Shown piece by piece: positions 7,202 to 11,367 of a DNA stretch of 11,367 bases; positions within the stretch are counted from its first letter, which is position 1, and each line of letters starts with the position of its first letter. Under the pieces are notes generated by a model, which did no database searches, had not been told where the DNA came from, and was given only the letters and a program-made list of their open reading frames with translations. Position numbers and translations under genes: made by a program. Source of the stretch: JAKVCB01 sp963578605 (GTDB lineage: Bacteria > Planctomycetota > Planctomycetia > Pirellulales > Lacipirellulaceae); NCBI GenBank assembly GCA_963578605.1, contig CAUZEA010000147.1, positions 1-11,367 of the forward strand, read 5' to 3'.

Positions 7202-7458
7202 GCTGTTTCGCTGTGGTAAAGCATAAATTTTACCATGGACCAATGTTGCTGTCGACGACCGGTTTGCAAGCATCACGCCACGAAATGACTTCATAGACCG
7301 GTGCACCCAACGGTCGGGAAGTGACCGCCATGCTGATGATCGATTTGACACCTGGCGTGCTATTCAAGTGGGGGGCGTTTCCAAACTTCAATGACCAAGT
7401 ACACCCGATACTGTGGAATCGAAGTCAGAGGTTCCTTGACCCCAAATTCGCTCATTAA
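7202..7458. other. Non-coding or decayed DNA between the repeats and the istB remnant
   Basis: No recognisable gene. If the flanking repeat and the istB piece belong to one IS21 element, istA (over a kilobase in intact elements) should lie here, but I see no istA motif. Short coding-like stretches occur on the minus strand: one begins MSEFGVKEPLTSIPQYRVYL and stops after about 31 codons, and another ends ISWRDACKPVVDSNIGPW with a TAA at 7230-7232. They are in different frames and match no family I know. Confidence 0.4.
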
Positions 7459-7773
7459 AGCTCGTACATAACTTGGGGTAACGCCAAATCAAATCGCCTG
7501 CAACATGAAGAATTCCTTGAGTTGGTGCTCCAAGACGAACTCGGGGTTCGTCACGAGCGGCAGATAGCACGCAAATTCAAAGCTGCTCGATTCCGCAAAC
7601 AGAAATCGCTGAAAGGTTTCGATTGCCAACTCAACTGTTCAATTAAGCGAAAGCAGGTTTGTAATTTGGCAGCGGTGGTTTTTGTTCGCCAAGCTCAGGG
7701 CGTGTCGATGGTGGGGCCACGGGTATCGCAAAAAGCCATATCGTCCAGAGCCCGGGGTTGGCTGTCATAAATG
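7459..7773 (+). mobile_element. IS21-family istB (ATP-binding helper) remnant
   Basis: After a stop at 7456-7458, the plus frame encodes the N-terminal domain of an IstB-like transposition helper: HEEFLELVLQDEL, RQIARKFKAARFRKQKSLKG and SIKRKQVCNLAAVVFVRQ. The family pattern is EFL-x-LLxDE, then RRxKxAxFxxxKTLExFDF, then a helix ending in FI. VGP follows at 7711-7719. Restoring one missing base near 7720 gives GPPGIAKSHIVQS at 7714-7751, the Walker A region (GPPGxGKSH in the family), with the second Gly of the loop changed to Ala. The Walker B half is absent. The start is also missing or degraded. It is a dead fragment, and its N-terminal half is clearer than its end. Confidence 0.8.
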
Positions 7774-7899
7774 GGAATTTCTCCACGAACAGCTACTTGT
7801 CTGGGAAGTTCCAAACGAATAATACGGTTGCTTATTGAAAACGTTCCACCCTTAGCCTTGATTTCCCAGGTGGACCCGGCACCTGGAAAACCGCTAAAA

Positions 7900-9951
7900 T
7901 CAATCGCCCAATTCAACCTGAAGTAAAACGATTCCGAAGCGCGGCACGGAAAACGTGATATTCTGCTCGTCGTTAATCGCGAGCATCTCGGTCTCTTGAT
8001 TCATGATCATGTCGGGTTGAAGCTCGTTGACCGAAAGGACCGTCGCGTTGGCACCCGCAGGCCGCCCACCTGGCAACAGAAGCCGAACTAGCTGATCTCC
8101 GGCTGCCGCGGTACTGACAAGTGTGATACTTAACCGCTTTCCATCGGCCGAAAGTGAGGCGCAGGCGTCGATGTCCGGCGGGTCGCGTTGTCCCACCCGA
8201 TCACCGGTTGGCGAACTCATATTCAGCAAACGCCCGCCACGGTGTACCCGATAAAGTGCCAGAACTTGTCCCATCGCCGTCAATTCCGCCGAAAACGGCT
8301 TCACCCTAATCGCCCCTTCGTTGACCGGCTGGAACATCGCCGCCAACGTCATGTTCAGGCCCTCCGCCTCTCGGCAGAGCATGTTGAGTTGTGCTGCGGC
8401 AAAGGCCGCATCGATCGGGCCCACGTGCCACTGGTTGACGAAGGGATAGTTAAACCAGTCGTGCTTGATATTCCACTCCGCAAGCATCAGTTGAATCCGC
8501 TTGCCTTCCGCGCCAAGCTCATCGATGTCGCGACGTTCACCGGCCAGCCACGGCCCAATTACTTTGCGGGGACGACGGGCCTGTCGGGTAAACTCCAATG
8601 CCCCGTTGGCGCCGGTCAGAGCCTTGGTGATGGGGGCATATCGTGGCAGGGCGAGGATATCAAACGACCCTCCTGCATTGGCGATTACGGTCTGGTTCCA
8701 CTGGGGTTTCCAACCGACCGCGATCGGCACCAGCGAAGGATCTACCTCTTTTATCGCCGCAGAGTATTCGCGCACGGCATCGGCATAGCCATCGGCCTTG
8801 TAAGGGTTACCGGACATCCATCGCCCAAAGATTTCGTTGCCGATCATCCAGTATTTGATCCCGTACGGCTCCCGATATCCGCGTTGGGCGCGGATTCTTC
8901 CCCACCTGGTTTCGGCAGATCCGTTGCAGTACTCGACCCAGTCGGCGGCTTCCCGGGCGCCACCTTCGCCCATCCATAAGGTGATGCAAGACTCGCATTC
9001 GAGTTCCCGGCAAAGGGCAATGTATTGGTCAACTCCAACTTCATGGAAATCGTTGTGGTCAGTGAATGGCAAGGTAGGGCCCCATCCCGATTGGATGGGG
9101 GGACGTCGATCGACCGGGAGCAACCCCTCCTTCCACCGGTAATTGCGCGTGAAATTTCCACCCGGCCACCTAATCAATGGCGGGGAAATCTCCTTGAGCC
9201 GGTCAATTACGTCGGCGCGCATCCCCTGAAAATTATCCGCTGGCATAAGCGATGCCGAACCAACCCATAATGTGCCGGGTTCCTTGAATGTTATCTCCAG
9301 TTTGGCATGCAGGTCAGTTTCCGGGGCCTCAAAATCAAAGGTCCACTCGCGCCAATCGCCTTTCTCCAGTGACACCGCGCGATTTACATACTCGTGCTTG
9401 GCTGTGGCGTCGGTCAGCCGAGCAGACACCATTACGGTCGAATTCGACTTGATTTGAAATCGAGCTGTGTATTTCGTAGCAACCTGAAGGGGAATCTCCT
9501 CCTGGCCGATTCCTCCCCTGACGCCAGATCGCACAATCTGAATGCGCTGAGACTGCTTTCCCGTGAATAGTTCCTCTGTGTCAGGAGCAAACTGAGCAGC
9601 GGGGCCACCAATCCCAAACCATCGCGCGACAACACCGTCGGCACCAACCATACCGCGGCGCCAGGACGTGTTATTCCAGCCACCAGCCAAATTCTCACCG
9701 GCAAATTTTCGATTGGCCAGTAATTGGGCGCTAAGCCCCTTCCACATTGCATACCGCGTATGCTCGAGATTAACACTGAACAAGAGCGGCGAGATGAGGG
9801 CCCCGGTGTTGTGGACGTTGACGGTAATCTGGTGCACCGCCGATTCCGCGGCCGGCGTGCCGGGTCCAAAACAGGTCACCAGCAGCAGGAGAGAAACCAC
9901 AGGTAAAGAAAAACTCGCACACTGCCTCACCATAGGACTACGGTACAGCAT
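7900..9951 (-). CDS. Alpha-L-arabinofuranosidase (GH51-type), secreted
   Basis: This 683-residue glycoside hydrolase should release terminal alpha-L-arabinofuranose from arabinan, arabinoxylan or similar glycans outside the cytoplasm. A signal peptide (hydrophobic SLPVVSLLLLVTCFG) ends near residue 35. VNLEHTRYAMWKGL (about 60-73) opens the GH51-like fold. A CBM4/9-like beta domain spans about 100-235. The barrel has IRWPGGNFTRNYRWKEG (about 260-276), WMIGNE with the probable acid/base Glu373, and LAEWN with the probable nucleophile Glu492. A C-terminal beta domain follows. The frame can also start one codon earlier at GTG 9952-9954; I prefer the ATG at 9949-9951, which has GGGAG 8 nt upstream. 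The sialidase-like gene upstream is on the same strand, 250 bp away. Family assignment is confident; exact substrate is not. Confidence 0.93.
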   Translation of the reverse strand: MLYRSPMVRQCASFSLPVVSLLLLVTCFGPGTPAAESAVHQITVNVHNTGALISPLLFSVNLEHTRYAMWKGLSAQLLANRKFAGENLAGGWNNTSWRRGMVGADGVVARWFGIGGPAAQFAPDTEELFTGKQSQRIQIVRSGVRGGIGQEEIPLQVATKYTARFQIKSNSTVMVSARLTDATAKHEYVNRAVSLEKGDWREWTFDFEAPETDLHAKLEITFKEPGTLWVGSASLMPADNFQGMRADVIDRLKEISPPLIRWPGGNFTRNYRWKEGLLPVDRRPPIQSGWGPTLPFTDHNDFHEVGVDQYIALCRELECESCITLWMGEGGAREAADWVEYCNGSAETRWGRIRAQRGYREPYGIKYWMIGNEIFGRWMSGNPYKADGYADAVREYSAAIKEVDPSLVPIAVGWKPQWNQTVIANAGGSFDILALPRYAPITKALTGANGALEFTRQARRPRKVIGPWLAGERRDIDELGAEGKRIQLMLAEWNIKHDWFNYPFVNQWHVGPIDAAFAAAQLNMLCREAEGLNMTLAAMFQPVNEGAIRVKPFSAELTAMGQVLALYRVHRGGRLLNMSSPTGDRVGQRDPPDIDACASLSADGKRLSITLVSTAAAGDQLVRLLLPGGRPAGANATVLSVNELQPDMIMNQETEMLAINDEQNITFSVPRFGIVLLQVELGD

Positions 9952-10171
9952 CACTCATGCTCCCGGCTCGTAAACAACGAATGATAAGATACCATGACTT
10001 CAATAATTTGGCTTGTTGCTGGCCGCAACAGCTACCTTCAACGTCTCGTTAGTCCACTACGGATCGACCTTTGAACGTACAATCACTTTATGGATGGCAC
10101 ACTGATTCCCGAAGTTCCAAATCACTTGGTTTTTCAACGCACTTCAGCCAGATTTCGGCCAGAATTGCCTC

Positions 10172-10189
10172 AGCCGAGCGATTTCGGCT
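10172..10189 (-). terminator. Short hairpin after the sialidase-like gene
   Basis: AGCCGA at 10172-10177 pairs with TCGGCT at 10184-10189 around a 6-nt loop, beginning 10 nt after the stop codon of the sialidase-like gene. The stem is only 6 bp and no T-rich tract follows on the minus strand, so it is at best a weak terminator. The rest of the 9955-10198 gap shows no gene and no clear promoter. Confidence 0.2.
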
Positions 10190-10198
10190 TTGATGCGT

Positions 10199-11367
10199 TT
10201 ACGGGCCGCGAAACCAACGGATCGGGATGATCTTCAGGCGGATGGTATAAAGTTGTTGGTCGGCCAATTGCGCAGATTGAGTGTTGTAGGTGAGAAGAGC
10301 CTCGTCGCCAACGAATGTCAACGCGGGTGTCGAACTAGCCCCCGGGTCGATGTCCTCGATGTTGCGGAAGCTTTCCCAGGTCTCGCCGCCGTCGCGGGAG
10401 ATCGCCGAAGTCAGTGGATTTCTCGGGCCGTGCCCATTCACGAAATCGGGATGGTCGGGATCGTAGGCGTTGTTCCAAATCAGTAGCAGGTCATTCGAAT
10501 TCGGAAGACGCTTCAGCAGCGGAGTCGAAGCTGGTGCGGCAAGTTTCATCGAGACCGGTTCGGTCCATGTTTCTCCCCGGTCGTGCGAATAGGATTTATA
10601 GACCGCCCCCAGGGAGGTTCGTATAGCAGCCATGAGTACGCCGTTTTCCAGCCTTACAATCGAGGGTTCCTGTGCGCCGTGATCGGGAAGTTTCATGCGT
10701 GACTTGCTAACTTGCCATGTCTTCCCCTCGTCATCCGAGTAGTAACAAAAGGCGTCGAAGGGGTACCACGAATCGGACTGAAAAGCCGGTAGCAGGATTC
10801 GACCATCGGGCAGTTGTTGAAGAACCCTGTCCGCCATTAAGAAGTGCGTTCCGCCCAGAATGGAAATCTGTCTTGGCTCGCTCCAAGATTCGCATTCATT
10901 CGTCGACTCTTTCATGAAAATGCGAATGTCACCCTTCCCTCGTCGGTTTCCGTCAGCACGACGACTGGTAAAGAAAAAGAGGATCTTGCTCGGATCCGAT
11001 CGCAGTCGCAACAGATTGGGGTGTTTGACATTCAGGCGAGCGGTGTTGTCCTGCAGCGTGAAAGACTCGCTCCAAGTGCGCCCTTGGTCATCGGAGACCT
11101 TCGCCGAGATACGACAGGCGGCCGGATCCGAATACCTGCCCACTCGATCCTTGACCACTTGCTCGGGGCTGGTGGCGTAGTACTCGCACCAAACCAGCAT
11201 CAAGCGCCCCTGTTTCAAGGGAAAGATCAGTGACCAGTCGTTGCGAAAGTGGGCCCGTGAACTGGGGCATACGTCCAGGGTCAGAATCTCTGCGTCGTCA
11301 CTTGCGCCCTGCTTCTCGGCCGGGAGACACAACCTCACATTCACGGCCAATGCCCACACGAGAAACA
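10199..11367 (-). CDS. Sialidase/neuraminidase-like BNR-repeat protein (5' partial)
   Basis: The visible part is about 389 codons, and the frame is open to the window edge. A GTG at 11357-11359 could be read as a start, but the residues around it (FLVWALAVNVRLCLPAEK) look like the inside of a signal peptide, so the true start is probably beyond 11367. A six-bladed sialidase-type propeller is indicated by four Asp boxes (S-x-D-x-G-x-T-W), counted from that GTG: SDDQGRTW 89-96, SDDEGKTW 208-215, SHDRGETW 258-265 and SRDGGETW 321-328. LMADRVLQQLPDGRILLPAF and GAQEPSIVRLENG match the exo-alpha-sialidase (GH33-like) family. Many planctomycete members are named sialidase without proven activity, so the substrate is open. 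Its segment 11183-11268 is duplicated in inverted orientation at 123-208. Confidence 0.88.
   Translation of the reverse strand, partial: FLVWALAVNVRLCLPAEKQGASDDAEILTLDVCPSSRAHFRNDWSLIFPLKQGRLMLVWCEYYATSPEQVVKDRVGRYSDPAACRISAKVSDDQGRTWSESFTLQDNTARLNVKHPNLLRLRSDPSKILFFFTSRRADGNRRGKGDIRIFMKESTNECESWSEPRQISILGGTHFLMADRVLQQLPDGRILLPAFQSDSWYPFDAFCYYSDDEGKTWQVSKSRMKLPDHGAQEPSIVRLENGVLMAAIRTSLGAVYKSYSHDRGETWTEPVSMKLAAPASTPLLKRLPNSNDLLLIWNNAYDPDHPDFVNGHGPRNPLTSAISRDGGETWESFRNIEDIDPGASSTPALTFVGDEALLTYNTQSAQLADQQLYTIRLKIIPIRWFRGP

Noticed and set aside
7076..7351. Small minus-strand protein with SGYHN repeats
   Set aside because: The repetitive residues simply reflect the 21-bp DNA repeat, and the frame runs into the dapA-like start in another frame without a credible start signal.
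7695..7916. A 73-residue minus-strand frame overlapping the end of the GH51 gene
   Set aside because: It starts at TTG inside the GH51 stop region and its last third is antisense to the istB Walker A region. No family is recognised. It could be the stub of a truncated downstream gene, but the support is too thin to call.
8188..8979. Plus-strand frame of 263 codons
   Set aside because: It is antisense to the GH51 catalytic region and shows no domain of its own.

Overview
The window looks like a chromosomal accessory region of a member of the Planctomycetota, or a close PVC relative. The main evidence is an adjacent gene pair: a protein with PSCyt1, PSCyt2 (DUF1549) and PSD1 (DUF1553) domains, and a Tat-exported DUF1501 protein. 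Such pairs are strongly expanded in that phylum. The content fits a polysaccharide and sugar-acid degradation locus that has been eroded by insertion sequences. I see no defence system, CRISPR array, rRNA or tRNA, and I did not find a convincingly new biological system.

Layout. All five intact genes lie on the minus strand. Reading in their direction (right to left) they are: a sialidase/BNR-repeat protein (10199-11367, 5' end outside the window); a secreted GH51-type alpha-L-arabinofuranosidase (7900-9951); a gap of about 0.8 kb holding a decayed IS21-family relic and a three-copy 20/21-bp tandem repeat; a DapA/KdgD-family class I aldolase or dehydratase (6166-7104); a truncated, frameshifted N-terminal piece of an enolase-superfamily sugar-acid dehydratase (about 5948-6153); the planctomycete cytochrome/PSD1 protein (3209-5800); and the DUF1501 protein (1741-3186).

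The left 1.7 kb is a scrapyard on the plus strand. It holds a nested palindrome (7-67), an 86-bp near-identical inverted copy of part of the sialidase gene (123-208), the C-terminal end of an IS3-type transposase (209-390), and a long DUF1501 pseudogene (391-1725). That pseudogene carries two single-base frameshifts and two nonsense codons, and it converges on the intact DUF1501 gene.

How the genes fit together. The sialidase-like and GH51 enzymes would release sugars from complex glycans outside the cytoplasm. The DapA/KdgD-like enzyme together with the remnant dehydratase suggests a former sugar-acid (glucarate or galactarate type) branch that has lost its dehydratase here. The PSD1-DUF1501 pair is an exported module of unknown biochemical role, often found next to glycan-degradation genes. 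The density of remnants (at least five broken genes in 11 kb) points to repeated IS-associated rearrangement.
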